NCBI GenBank assembly: GCA_964577215.1
Contig: CAZNYK010000022.1
Span: forward strand, 1 to 40,136
DNA length: 40,136 nucleotides
Reading direction: 5' to 3'
Source: UBA2329 sp964577215
GTDB taxonomy: Bacteria > Bacteroidota > Bacteroidia > Chitinophagales > Saprospiraceae
Positions 15,015 through 22,849 of this stretch are shown here, one piece after another (the stretch's first letter is position 1; each line of letters opens with the position of its first letter). The notes below the pieces were generated by a model that was given only the letters and a program-made list of their open reading frames with translations, was not told the origin of the DNA and did no database searches. The position numbers were made by a program, and so were the translations under genes.

Positions 15015-16388
15015 TTGAATACTGCATTCATCCGGCAAATGGAATCTCTCCTCGGCCCGGAGTGGGAGGCTTTCGCAGCGGCTATGGCTCAGCCTGCGCC
15101 GGTGAGCATTCGCGCCAATCCCGCCAAATGGGAAGGCCCGGCATCGCATGACGGAGTGGTGCCCTGGTGTGCTGAAGGCTACTATTTGGCCGAGCGGCCC
15201 ATCTTTACTCTTGACCCGCTCCTGCACGCCGGAGCGTACTACGTGCAGGAGGCCTCCTCCATGGGGATTGCAGAGGCGCTGCGGCAGACGCTGGATTTGA
15301 ACCGGCCTTTGCTTGCGCTCGACCTGGCGGCTGCTCCCGGGGGGAAATCCACCCTTGTGGCAAGTATGCTTCATGCACACAGCTTCCTTATCGCCAATGA
15401 AGTGATCCGCAGCCGTTACCATGCATTGAAGCAAAACCTCACCCGTTGGGGCTTGCCCAACGTGGCATTGAGCAACCACGACCCGGAAGATTTTGCGCCT
15501 CTGGCAGCTTGCTTCGACCTGGTGCTGGTGGACGCTCCATGCTCCGGTGAGGGCTTGTTTCGCAAAGACCCCGCGGCGCAGCAGGAATGGTCGCCGCAGC
15601 AGGTGCAGTTTTGCGCTGCGCGGCAACGCCGGATACTGGGAGACGCAACGGTTTTATTGAGTCCCGGCGGTGTATTGCTTTACAGTACCTGTACATACAA
15701 CGAGGAAGAAAACGGCGCCAATGCCCGGTGGTTAATGGATTCGGCCGGATTGGAATACGTGCCGCTTTCCCTGCCCGGATCATGGGGTATTGAAGAGCGA
15801 ACCACCGGTTATCAATTTTATCCGCACCGGCTTCGCGGCGAGGGTTTCTACATGGCTTGCTTTCGCAAACCCGGAAGCAGCCGCCATTTCGCTGCCGGCA
15901 AAAGCCGTTCCTTTCCGTTTGGATACAAAACGGCTCCTGCCAAAACCAAGGAGAAGTTGTCTCCATGGTTTCGGGATGCCACTAAAATTCGACTTGTAGA
16001 AGATTTGCAGGGCGCCATATACGCTATTCCCGCCTCCGCAGAAGATTGGTTTTTCAACGCTGCCGCAGTACTGCGCCGGTTCGGGCCGGTGCTGGAAACC
16101 GGGGCGGTCAAGCAAGGCGAGTTGATCCCGGCGCATGCCCTGGCGCTCAGCACGGAGCTTTCTGCCGGAATTCCTTTCGTCAATCTCGAATCAGAACAAG
16201 CCGTTCGCTTTCTGCGCAAGGAAGACCCGGCGCTCGCTTCAGCGCCGAAAGGTTGGTTCCTGGCTCGCCATAACGGCCACGCTCTGGGCTGGATGAAAGG
16301 TCTCGGCAACCGGGTGAACAATTATTTCCCGAAGGAGTGGAGAATACTGAGCCGGGCGTTTAAAGGGACGGGGCAATCGGATGAGTGA
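15015..16388 (+). CDS. RsmF/YebU-like rRNA m5C methyltransferase
   Basis: SAM-dependent RNA cytosine-5 methyltransferase of the NOL1/NOP2/Sun family, 457 residues. Numbered from the chosen start: SAM loop DLAAAPGGKS (about 103-112), DAPCSGEG with Cys176, and YSTCTY with Cys226, the two cysteines used for release and catalysis. The C-terminal part is the PUA-like RNA-binding region seen in RsmF. The start is uncertain. The frame opens at GTG 14976, overlapping the cdsA stop as GTGA, but TTG 15015 is preceded by AGAGGA and begins the stretch where homologues usually start. Confidence 0.9.
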   Translation: MNTAFIRQMESLLGPEWEAFAAAMAQPAPVSIRANPAKWEGPASHDGVVPWCAEGYYLAERPIFTLDPLLHAGAYYVQEASSMGIAEALRQTLDLNRPLLALDLAAAPGGKSTLVASMLHAHSFLIANEVIRSRYHALKQNLTRWGLPNVALSNHDPEDFAPLAACFDLVLVDAPCSGEGLFRKDPAAQQEWSPQQVQFCAARQRRILGDATVLLSPGGVLLYSTCTYNEEENGANARWLMDSAGLEYVPLSLPGSWGIEERTTGYQFYPHRLRGEGFYMACFRKPGSSRHFAAGKSRSFPFGYKTAPAKTKEKLSPWFRDATKIRLVEDLQGAIYAIPASAEDWFFNAAAVLRRFGPVLETGAVKQGELIPAHALALSTELSAGIPFVNLESEQAVRFLRKEDPALASAPKGWFLARHNGHALGWMKGLGNRVNNYFPKEWRILSRAFKGTGQSDE

Positions 16389-16450
16389 CCCCCAAAGCGA
16401 TATACCCTGCCGGCCGGGAAAATAAGCGGATATTTCTGCGTTATTAGACG

Positions 16451-16458
16451 TATCTTTG
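16451..16458 (+). promoter_or_regulatory. -7 promoter element for the DEAD-box helicase
   Basis: TATCTTTG matches TAnnTTTG. It overlaps the upstream-most in-frame TTG (16456), which therefore cannot be translated from this promoter. That favours the TTG at 16492 as start. Confidence 0.65.
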
Positions 16459-16491
16459 CGCGTTATTCAGACTTTAACTAATTTAGCTACT

Positions 16492-17805
16492 TTGAAATTC
16501 TCCGAATTCGGCCTTACGGCCGCCCTTTTAGAGGGACTGGAAGCCATGCGCTTCGAAAATGCCACCCCGATTCAAGACCAGGCCATACCGGCCATCATGG
16601 AAGGCCGCGACGTGCTGGCCTGCGCCCAAACCGGCACCGGCAAAACAGCTGCTTTTCTCCTGCCCGTTCTGCACCGCATCACCGAGGAGCCGCACAGCGG
16701 TATAGACACCCTTATCATTGTGCCTACCCGCGAGTTGGCCATGCAAATAGACCAGCAACTCGAAGGCTTTTCCTACTTCACCCAGATCAGTGCCGTGGCC
16801 ATCTACGGCGGCCGCGATGGTCACTCCATGGAAATAGAACGCAATGCGCTCAAGCGCGGCGCTCCCATCGTCATAGCCACACCGGGCCGGTTTATCGCTC
16901 ACCTGGACCTGGGCTATGCCGACCTCAGCACCGTGCGCCACCTCATCCTGGACGAAGCCGATCGCATGCTGGACATGGGTTTCGCACCCGACATCAACAA
17001 GATCGTGAGCCAGGTATCGCCTTCCCGCCAGACACTTATGTTTTCCGCTACCATGCCGCCGCAAATCCGCCGCTTCGCCAAAGACCTGCTGCGCAACCCG
17101 CTTGAAATCAGCATTGCTATTTCCAAGCCGGCAGAAAATATCCGCCAATTGGCATTTGAAGTGGAAGACGAAGCGAAATATCCGCTGGTGGAGCGATTGC
17201 TGGCCGAGCGCCAGGATTTGGAACGGGCCATCATTTTTGCGGGGGCCAAGATAAAAGTGCGCGAAGTTGCCACACGCCTGGCAAAACGCGGCATGAACGT
17301 GGCGGCCATACACTCCGACCTGGATCAGTCGGAACGCGAGGAACGCCTGCTGGCCTTTCGCAACGGCACCCTGCCTATAGTGGTAGCTACCGACGTGCTC
17401 TCGCGCGGCATAGATGTAAAAGGAATTGACCTGGTCATCAATTTCGATGTCCCGGGCGATGCCGAAGACTATGTGCACCGCATTGGCCGCACCGCCCGCG
17501 CTGAAGCTTTGGGCGAGGCTATCACTTTCATCAACCGCAAAGACCGGGGCCGCTTCGCACGCATCGAAAAGTTGATAGGCCGCAACATCGAAAAGGAGCG
17601 CATCGACGGCGGCGGCGAGAGTAGTGGTGAACGCCGGGAGTCTGACCAACGACCACCCCGCCGCGACAAACCCCGCAACCAGGCTGCTTCCGGCGAGCCA
17701 TCCGGTCAACAGAGAAACAAAGACCGCAACCGCTGGCGCAAGAAAAAGCCGGGCAATAGAAATCCCGGCCAAGGAGGGGGGGCGAATCATCCGCAGCAGC
17801 CCTGA
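16492..17805 (+). CDS. DEAD-box RNA helicase (RhlE-like)
   Basis: ATP-dependent RNA helicase of about 437 residues acting in ribosome assembly or RNA decay. From the TTG at 16492: Q motif around FENATPIQDQ (21-30), Walker A AQTGTGKT (45-52), PTRELA, TPGR, DEAD, SAT, ATDVLSRGID and HRIGRTARA, all intact. The C-terminal 60 or so residues are a basic, Arg/Gln/Gly-rich disordered tail, as in RhlE relatives, probably for RNA contact. There is no ATG near the N-terminus; the TTG is chosen from homologue layout and promoter position. Confidence 0.94.
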   Translation: MKFSEFGLTAALLEGLEAMRFENATPIQDQAIPAIMEGRDVLACAQTGTGKTAAFLLPVLHRITEEPHSGIDTLIIVPTRELAMQIDQQLEGFSYFTQISAVAIYGGRDGHSMEIERNALKRGAPIVIATPGRFIAHLDLGYADLSTVRHLILDEADRMLDMGFAPDINKIVSQVSPSRQTLMFSATMPPQIRRFAKDLLRNPLEISIAISKPAENIRQLAFEVEDEAKYPLVERLLAERQDLERAIIFAGAKIKVREVATRLAKRGMNVAAIHSDLDQSEREERLLAFRNGTLPIVVATDVLSRGIDVKGIDLVINFDVPGDAEDYVHRIGRTARAEALGEAITFINRKDRGRFARIEKLIGRNIEKERIDGGGESSGERRESDQRPPRRDKPRNQAASGEPSGQQRNKDRNRWRKKKPGNRNPGQGGGANHPQQP

Positions 17806-17927
17806 ATCCTCTTATTGCACTGTATGGAGGCCGTACCCTGCAAGTCTAAGTCTCTTCCCACCGGTCGTAAACTGTTACCTTTTTGTTACCACCGCACTAA
17901 TAAGCAAGCAATTGCCCCTGCTTATTT

Positions 17928-17935
17928 TATCTTTG
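17928..17935 (+). promoter_or_regulatory. -7 promoter element for the PIG-L/LmbE gene
   Basis: TATCTTTG matches TAnnTTTG, 25 bp before the ATG at 17961. Confidence 0.65.
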
Positions 17936-17960
17936 CCGCTTCCACCCAATCCGTTTGAAT

Positions 17961-20528
17961 ATGAATATCCGACTCCGTATTTCCTTGCTGCTGGCGCCCA
18001 TATTCCTCTCGTGGAGTTTTGCCGTTGCCCAGGCGCCGCAACGCATGAACCCGGCAGAGATATACGAAGCATTGCAAAAGCTCAATTTTCTCGGCTCAGC
18101 GCTCTATGTAGCCGCTCACCCCGATGACGAGAACACCCGGATGATCAGCTATTTGGCCAACGAGGTAAAGGCTCATACCGCTTACCTGTCAATCACGCGC
18201 GGCGATGGCGGCCAAAACCTCATCGGTACGGAGATCAATGAGTTGCTCGGCGTTATCCGCACCCAGGAACTGCTCGCCGCGCGCCGCCTTGACGGCGGTC
18301 ACCAGCTATTTACCCGCGCCAACGATTTCGGTTTCTCGAAACACCCGGATGAGACCTTCCATATTTGGGGGCGGGATGCGGTATTGGCCGACGTGGTATG
18401 GGCCATCCGCCAGTGGCAGCCCGACATCATCATCAACCGGTTTGACCACCGCAGCCCCGGCACTACCCACGGCCACCATACGGCATCCGCCATGTTGGCT
18501 TTTGAAGCCTTCGACATGGCAGCTGACCGGGCAGCATTCTCCACCCAGTTAGCTCATACCAAGACCTGGCAACCGCGCCGCTTGTTCTTCAATACCTCGT
18601 GGTTCTTTTTCGGCTCTCGCGAAAACTTCGAAAAAGCCGATAAGTCTCATCTCATCAGCATGGACCTTGGGGTTTACTATCCGCTCAAGGGGAAATCCAA
18701 CCCGGAGATCGCTGCTGAAAGCCGTTCTATGCATCGCTGCCAGGGATTCGGCTCCATGGGAAGCCGCGGCTCGGAGATGGAATATCTCGAATTGCTCAAA
18801 GGGGATATGCCTCCCAACACAGCGGATCTCTTTGCCGGCATCAACACAACCTGGAGCCGCGTACCCGGCGGCGAGCCCATCGGTAAATTGCTCGCAGAGG
18901 TTGAAAAAGAATACCGCTTTGACCGCCCCTACGCCTCCTTGCCCAAGCTCATGGCTGCTTATGAACTGATAAGCGCCCTGCCCGACGGCTATTGGAAGCG
19001 CAGCAAGCAGGAAGAAATAGAGATCGTCATCCGGGCTTGCGCCGGGTTGTTTGCAGAGGCGGTAGCTTCCGATTTTTCGGCTACACCCGGCCAGGAGATC
19101 GCACTCAATGTGGAGGTTATCAACCGCTCCCCGGCAGCAATGGAACTGCGCGCTATCCGCTTTCTGCCTTCCGGCCCCGACACCCTGATGCAGCACAAAC
19201 TGGCGGACAACATTCGTTTCACCACGCGCAAACAACTTCGCATACCCGCCGACTTCCCGGTTTCCAATGCTTATTGGCTCAACGAGCCCTGGGAAAAAGG
19301 CATGTTTTCCGTAAACGACCAACGCTTGGTGGGTCTTCCTCAAACGCCCCGGCAACTGAAGGTGCAATTCGAAGCGCTCATTGAAGGACGACCCTTCGTA
19401 TGGGATACGGATGTGGTGTTCAAAAAAGTGGACCCTGCCCGCGGCGAGGTGTATCAGCCCTTCGAAGTGACGCCGCCTGTCTTTGCCAATATCAGGGAAG
19501 GCGTATATGTGTTTGCAGTACCGGAACCGAAAACGGTGGAGGTCACGCTTAAAGCAGGTACGCCCGATCTGCAAGGTACCATTGAATGGGAAATACCTTC
19601 CGGCTGGCGCATGGAGCCGGCGAGTAAATCGTTTGCCCTTAAACTTAAATCAGAGGAACAAACCCTGAGATTTCAGCTTTTTCCTCCTGCAGGGGATAGT
19701 GAAGGGCTGCTCATCCCGAAAGTACATATCGGCGACAAGGTATATGACAGAGAGAGCGTGACCATCGCATACGAACACATTCCCACCCAGACCATACTGC
19801 GCAGTGCGCGCGCCAAAATCGCGAAGGTCAATCTTCGGACAGCAGGAGCTGAAATCGGATATCTCATGGGCGCCGGCGACGAAGTGCCGGCAGGGCTGCG
19901 GCAGATCGGCTATCAGGTAACTGAACTCAAAGATGCTGACATCACCGCTGAAAACCTGAAGCGTTTCGATGCCCTTATACTGGGCGTACGCGCATACAAC
20001 ACACTGGATCGCATCAAATTTCACCAGCCCCTATTGCTTGAATACGTGCGGCAGGGCGGCAACCTGATCGTGCAGTACAATACGAGCAACGGCCTGCTCA
20101 TTCCTCCAGCTGAATTAGCTCCGTTCCCCATGAAGCTCTCCCGCGAGCGCGTCACCGTGGAAGATGCTGAGATTCGCTTCCTGCTGCCGGAGCACCCGGT
20201 GTTGAACGTGCCCAACAAAATAACGGCAAAGGATTTCGACGGCTGGGTGCAGGAGCGCGGATTGTACTTCCCCGGGGAGTGGAGCGAGGACTTTGCCGCG
20301 GTCTTGTCGTGCAATGATCCGGGCGAAAAGCCCGCAGACGGCAGCCTCCTGGTAGCGCCCTATGGCCGCGGACACTATATTTATACCGGATTGTCATTTT
20401 TCAGGCAACTGCCTGCCGGGGTGCCCGGCGCCTTCCGTTTGCTGGCCAATATGATCTCATTGGGCCATGAGGCAGAAGAAAAGTCGCAGGCTGTACCTGC
20501 GAAAGGGAAGGTAAACCGCAAAATGTGA
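17961..20528 (+). CDS. PIG-L/LmbE family deacetylase with C-terminal GATase-like domain
   Basis: Exported protein of 855 residues: signal peptide (about 1-25), then a PIG-L (LmbE) zinc deacetylase domain (about 45-260). The metal-binding AAHPDDE (51-57) and THGHHT (His170/His173) are intact. A middle beta-rich region follows, then a C-terminal domain (about 610-845) that reads like a ThuA/class I glutamine-amidotransferase fold (FDALILGVRAYNT, YVRQGGNLIVQYN). The family removes N-acetyl groups from amino sugars. An envelope or extracellular glycan substrate is inferred from the signal peptide. Only one base separates its stop from the LptF/LptG gene. The ATG at 17961 is preferred over a TTG 6 bp upstream. 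Confidence 0.88.
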   Translation: MNIRLRISLLLAPIFLSWSFAVAQAPQRMNPAEIYEALQKLNFLGSALYVAAHPDDENTRMISYLANEVKAHTAYLSITRGDGGQNLIGTEINELLGVIRTQELLAARRLDGGHQLFTRANDFGFSKHPDETFHIWGRDAVLADVVWAIRQWQPDIIINRFDHRSPGTTHGHHTASAMLAFEAFDMAADRAAFSTQLAHTKTWQPRRLFFNTSWFFFGSRENFEKADKSHLISMDLGVYYPLKGKSNPEIAAESRSMHRCQGFGSMGSRGSEMEYLELLKGDMPPNTADLFAGINTTWSRVPGGEPIGKLLAEVEKEYRFDRPYASLPKLMAAYELISALPDGYWKRSKQEEIEIVIRACAGLFAEAVASDFSATPGQEIALNVEVINRSPAAMELRAIRFLPSGPDTLMQHKLADNIRFTTRKQLRIPADFPVSNAYWLNEPWEKGMFSVNDQRLVGLPQTPRQLKVQFEALIEGRPFVWDTDVVFKKVDPARGEVYQPFEVTPPVFANIREGVYVFAVPEPKTVEVTLKAGTPDLQGTIEWEIPSGWRMEPASKSFALKLKSEEQTLRFQLFPPAGDSEGLLIPKVHIGDKVYDRESVTIAYEHIPTQTILRSARAKIAKVNLRTAGAEIGYLMGAGDEVPAGLRQIGYQVTELKDADITAENLKRFDALILGVRAYNTLDRIKFHQPLLLEYVRQGGNLIVQYNTSNGLLIPPAELAPFPMKLSRERVTVEDAEIRFLLPEHPVLNVPNKITAKDFDGWVQERGLYFPGEWSEDFAAVLSCNDPGEKPADGSLLVAPYGRGHYIYTGLSFFRQLPAGVPGAFRLLANMISLGHEAEEKSQAVPAKGKVNRKM

Positions 20529-20529
20529 A

Positions 20530-21621
20530 ATGCTGAAAACGCTGGATCGATACATACTCGGCAAATTTCTCAGCACCTTTTTCTTCACGGTGCTGATCTT
20601 CACCCTCATCTCTGTTTTTATTGATTTCAGCGAGAAGGTGGAGAAATTCATTACCGAGCCGATCACGCGCCGCGAAATTTTGCTCATTTACTATCCCGGC
20701 TTCATTGTGTTCATCGCCAAGATATTGTGGCCGCTGTACACGCTCATTGCCATCATTTTTTTTACCTCCCGCATGGCGGGCAATTCGGAGATACTCTCCA
20801 TCTTCAACGCGGGAGTCAGTTTCCGCCGCCTGATGCGGCCCTATTTTGCGGGAGCAGGCGTGCTGATGATAATCTTTCTGCTCGGCTCGCATTTTTTCGT
20901 ACCCTGGATAAGCGAGCTCAGGCTTGAAGTGGTGCACACTCACATTGACAAGAATGCCGACAAGGGCCGAACCACAAACGTTCACATGTTTACGGCCCCA
21001 AACGAAAAGATATTTGTGCAGCAATTCCGTAAAGCCGACAGCACGGCCCGCAATTTTAGAATGGAGCGCTTCGACAGCACAGGATTGGTTTTTCTTCTGC
21101 AGGCCGATCAGGCGCGCTACCTGGGCGGGCCGCCGCACCGCTGGCAAGTCAAGAACTATGTCATTCGCACTTTTGATGGCACGGACGAGGAAATTGTCTG
21201 GGGCCGGGGCACGGAAATGGATACCACCATCAATCTGCATCCGCGGGATTTTGTGGATTACCAGGAGCAGCAGGCCATGATGACTACCCCCGAACTGCTG
21301 CGCTTTATCCGTCAGCAAAAAGAGCGGGGCGCCGGAAATACCCGCAAATACGAAAGCGAACTGCACACCCGCACTGCTGAAGCATTCACCATTCTCATTC
21401 TTACTGTAATTGGAATGGCTGTGGCAGCGCGGAAAGTACGCGGAGGAATCGGGCTACACCTTGCCGTGGGCATTGCGCTCGGAGCGCTTTATGTAGTGCT
21501 GTCGCGCTTTGCCATTGTATTTGCCACAGGAGAGACCCTTCCTGTCCTGATCGGCATCTGGATGCCCAATATCATCTTCGGCGCTGTGGCGCTATATTTG
21601 ATCGCCAAGGCCCAGAAGTAG
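20530..21621 (+). CDS. LptF/LptG family permease
   Basis: Inner-membrane subunit of the LptB2FG lipopolysaccharide transporter, 363 residues. It has three N-terminal transmembrane helices (about 10-35, 50-78, 95-122), a periplasmic beta-jellyroll region (about 125-270), and three C-terminal helices (about 285-305, 312-332, 335-357). The opening MLKTLDRYILGKFLSTF is typical of YjgP/YjgQ proteins. The 1-nt spacing after the deacetylase gene suggests coupled expression. Whether this is LptF or LptG cannot be decided by eye. Confidence 0.92.
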   Translation: MLKTLDRYILGKFLSTFFFTVLIFTLISVFIDFSEKVEKFITEPITRREILLIYYPGFIVFIAKILWPLYTLIAIIFFTSRMAGNSEILSIFNAGVSFRRLMRPYFAGAGVLMIIFLLGSHFFVPWISELRLEVVHTHIDKNADKGRTTNVHMFTAPNEKIFVQQFRKADSTARNFRMERFDSTGLVFLLQADQARYLGGPPHRWQVKNYVIRTFDGTDEEIVWGRGTEMDTTINLHPRDFVDYQEQQAMMTTPELLRFIRQQKERGAGNTRKYESELHTRTAEAFTILILTVIGMAVAARKVRGGIGLHLAVGIALGALYVVLSRFAIVFATGETLPVLIGIWMPNIIFGAVALYLIAKAQK

Positions 21622-21628
21622 CCGGGCA

Positions 21629-21859
21629 TCAGGGGCCGAAGGTTCCGAAGGAAAGCACCCGGGCAGGGGTGCCCCACATGAAGATGTCGAATTCTTCTTC
21701 TACCTCTTCCAATACTACTTGCACGTTTTTGTCCTGGTGCTTGAGTTGTTCCGGCATATTGACCGGGCGCCATTCCCGCCCGCTTTGGTCCACGATGCCC
21801 CAACAGCCCGGACCGACGTTGACGTGAATGACTTTGCCTTCTATGCGATGCTTTTTCAT
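21629..21859 (-). CDS. Small conserved-looking cytosolic protein
   Basis: 76 residues with no signal or membrane segment. It is rich in beta-forming stretches (GKVIHVNVGPGCWGIVD, FDIFMWGTPARVL), suggesting a compact OB- or SH3-like barrel. I chose the ATG at 21859 (MKKHRIEG) over one 24 bp upstream. The pattern of a glycine-tryptophan segment followed by NMPEQL and MWGT looks like a small hypothetical family I cannot name. It lies 26 bp downstream of the S24-like regulator gene on the same strand. Confidence 0.7.
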   Translation of the reverse strand: MKKHRIEGKVIHVNVGPGCWGIVDQSGREWRPVNMPEQLKHQDKNVQVVLEEVEEEFDIFMWGTPARVLSFGTFGP

Positions 21860-21885
21860 GAGCGGTGGATTTTTACCTCTCAAAT

Positions 21886-22728
21886 TTACACTTTTTTGGG
21901 CTGTGAAGCCAATTTTTCTACCATATCCTGCAATGCATCGATGACCTGCGACTGCCGGTGTACCGTGTTTTTTATGTCGCGAATGTCATCAGCCACATGA
22001 GAGCGGCGCAGGGAAGGATGCGGAAGGAAGGAACTGATGCGCTGCTGTACCTGCCAAATCTCGAGGAGTTCCTTCACAGGGGCGGCGAATGGATCGTAGA
22101 TGGTATTATCCGACCAGAGTTCGATGCACTTGTGCTCGCGTAACTTGTTGACTATGCGTCGCACCAATACCCCGGCGAGCGTGACCACTACAAATACGTG
22201 GTGATCGGTGAGGGCGCTTTCCCATTCTGAGGGATGCACGAAGGAGGCCAAAATCTTATCACCTTCGATGAGGGTAGGCTCCATATTGTCGCCCTGCATG
22301 TCGAATGAGCGGAGATTGAGGCCGCGCAGCCTGGCATCGGGCAGCGAAATGGTGGGGAGTTGCTGCATGAATTCCGGGTCGCCGGCCTGGGTGAGATACC
22401 TGCTTTGGGCATGAAGGGGCACATGGGGGATCAGCGAGCCGTTGCCGGAATGGGTAGTCAAAACGGTAAGCGTGCGAATGGTTTGAGGGGCAGCTTCATG
22501 TAAAAACACCGGCTCTTCGCCGGAGAGCAGAAAAGCAGGGTTGAATTTGTATTTTTCCACAGCTTTGCGCAGCAACTCAATGGTCACATCCCTTCTACCA
22601 TTCATGATCTCGGAAAAACTCTGGGGCAGGTAGTCCAAAGACACGGCAAACTGCCTCCCGGAACGCACGCGGTTGTCGTTCTTGAGTTGTTCAAAGCATT
22701 CGATAAACCGTTTCGTTACAACATTCAT
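21886..22728 (-). CDS. HTH regulator with S24/LexA-like sensor domain
   Basis: 280-residue DNA-binding protein. The N-terminal helix-turn-helix (about 5-65) contains RSGRQFAVSLDYLPQSFSEIMNGRRDVTIELL. A LexA/CI-type S24 fold follows (about 130-230) and a C-terminal coiled coil (about 245-275). In active S24 proteins the nucleophile is the Ser of a SMxP motif; here the site reads GDNMEPTL, with Asn148 in its place. The general-base lysine region reads LVRRI (Arg190/Arg191). Self-cleavage is therefore unlikely, and it probably acts as a non-cleavable regulator. Target genes are unknown. Confidence 0.88.
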   Translation of the reverse strand: MNVVTKRFIECFEQLKNDNRVRSGRQFAVSLDYLPQSFSEIMNGRRDVTIELLRKAVEKYKFNPAFLLSGEEPVFLHEAAPQTIRTLTVLTTHSGNGSLIPHVPLHAQSRYLTQAGDPEFMQQLPTISLPDARLRGLNLRSFDMQGDNMEPTLIEGDKILASFVHPSEWESALTDHHVFVVVTLAGVLVRRIVNKLREHKCIELWSDNTIYDPFAAPVKELLEIWQVQQRISSFLPHPSLRRSHVADDIRDIKNTVHRQSQVIDALQDMVEKLASQPKKV

Positions 22729-22758
22729 TTAGGGAAGTGCAATCTAAACCATGGCAAA

Positions 22759-22766
22759 CAAATGTA
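22759..22766 (-). promoter_or_regulatory. -7 promoter element for the S24-like regulator
   Basis: The minus strand reads TACATTTG, matching TAnnTTTG, 31 bp before the ATG at 22728. Confidence 0.6.
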
Positions 22767-22807
22767 GAAGATTATCTGCGCTTCGCATCCCCATCGTTGA
22801 AAAATTT

Positions 22808-22815
22808 TACTTTTG
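22808..22815 (+). promoter_or_regulatory. -7 promoter element for the GT-C-like gene
   Basis: TACTTTTG matches TAnnTTTG and lies 34 bp before the ATG at 22850. It sits back-to-back with the regulator promoter 41 bp away. Confidence 0.55.
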
Positions 22816-22849
22816 GGCCTGATTTTTTTCACCGACTACATCTTTGGGC

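Noticed and set aside
16528..17790. 420-codon open frame on the minus strand opposite the DEAD-box helicase gene
   Set aside because: Antisense shadow caused by GC-rich codon use. The helicase frame has every conserved motif; the reverse frame has no domain, no promoter and unusual composition.
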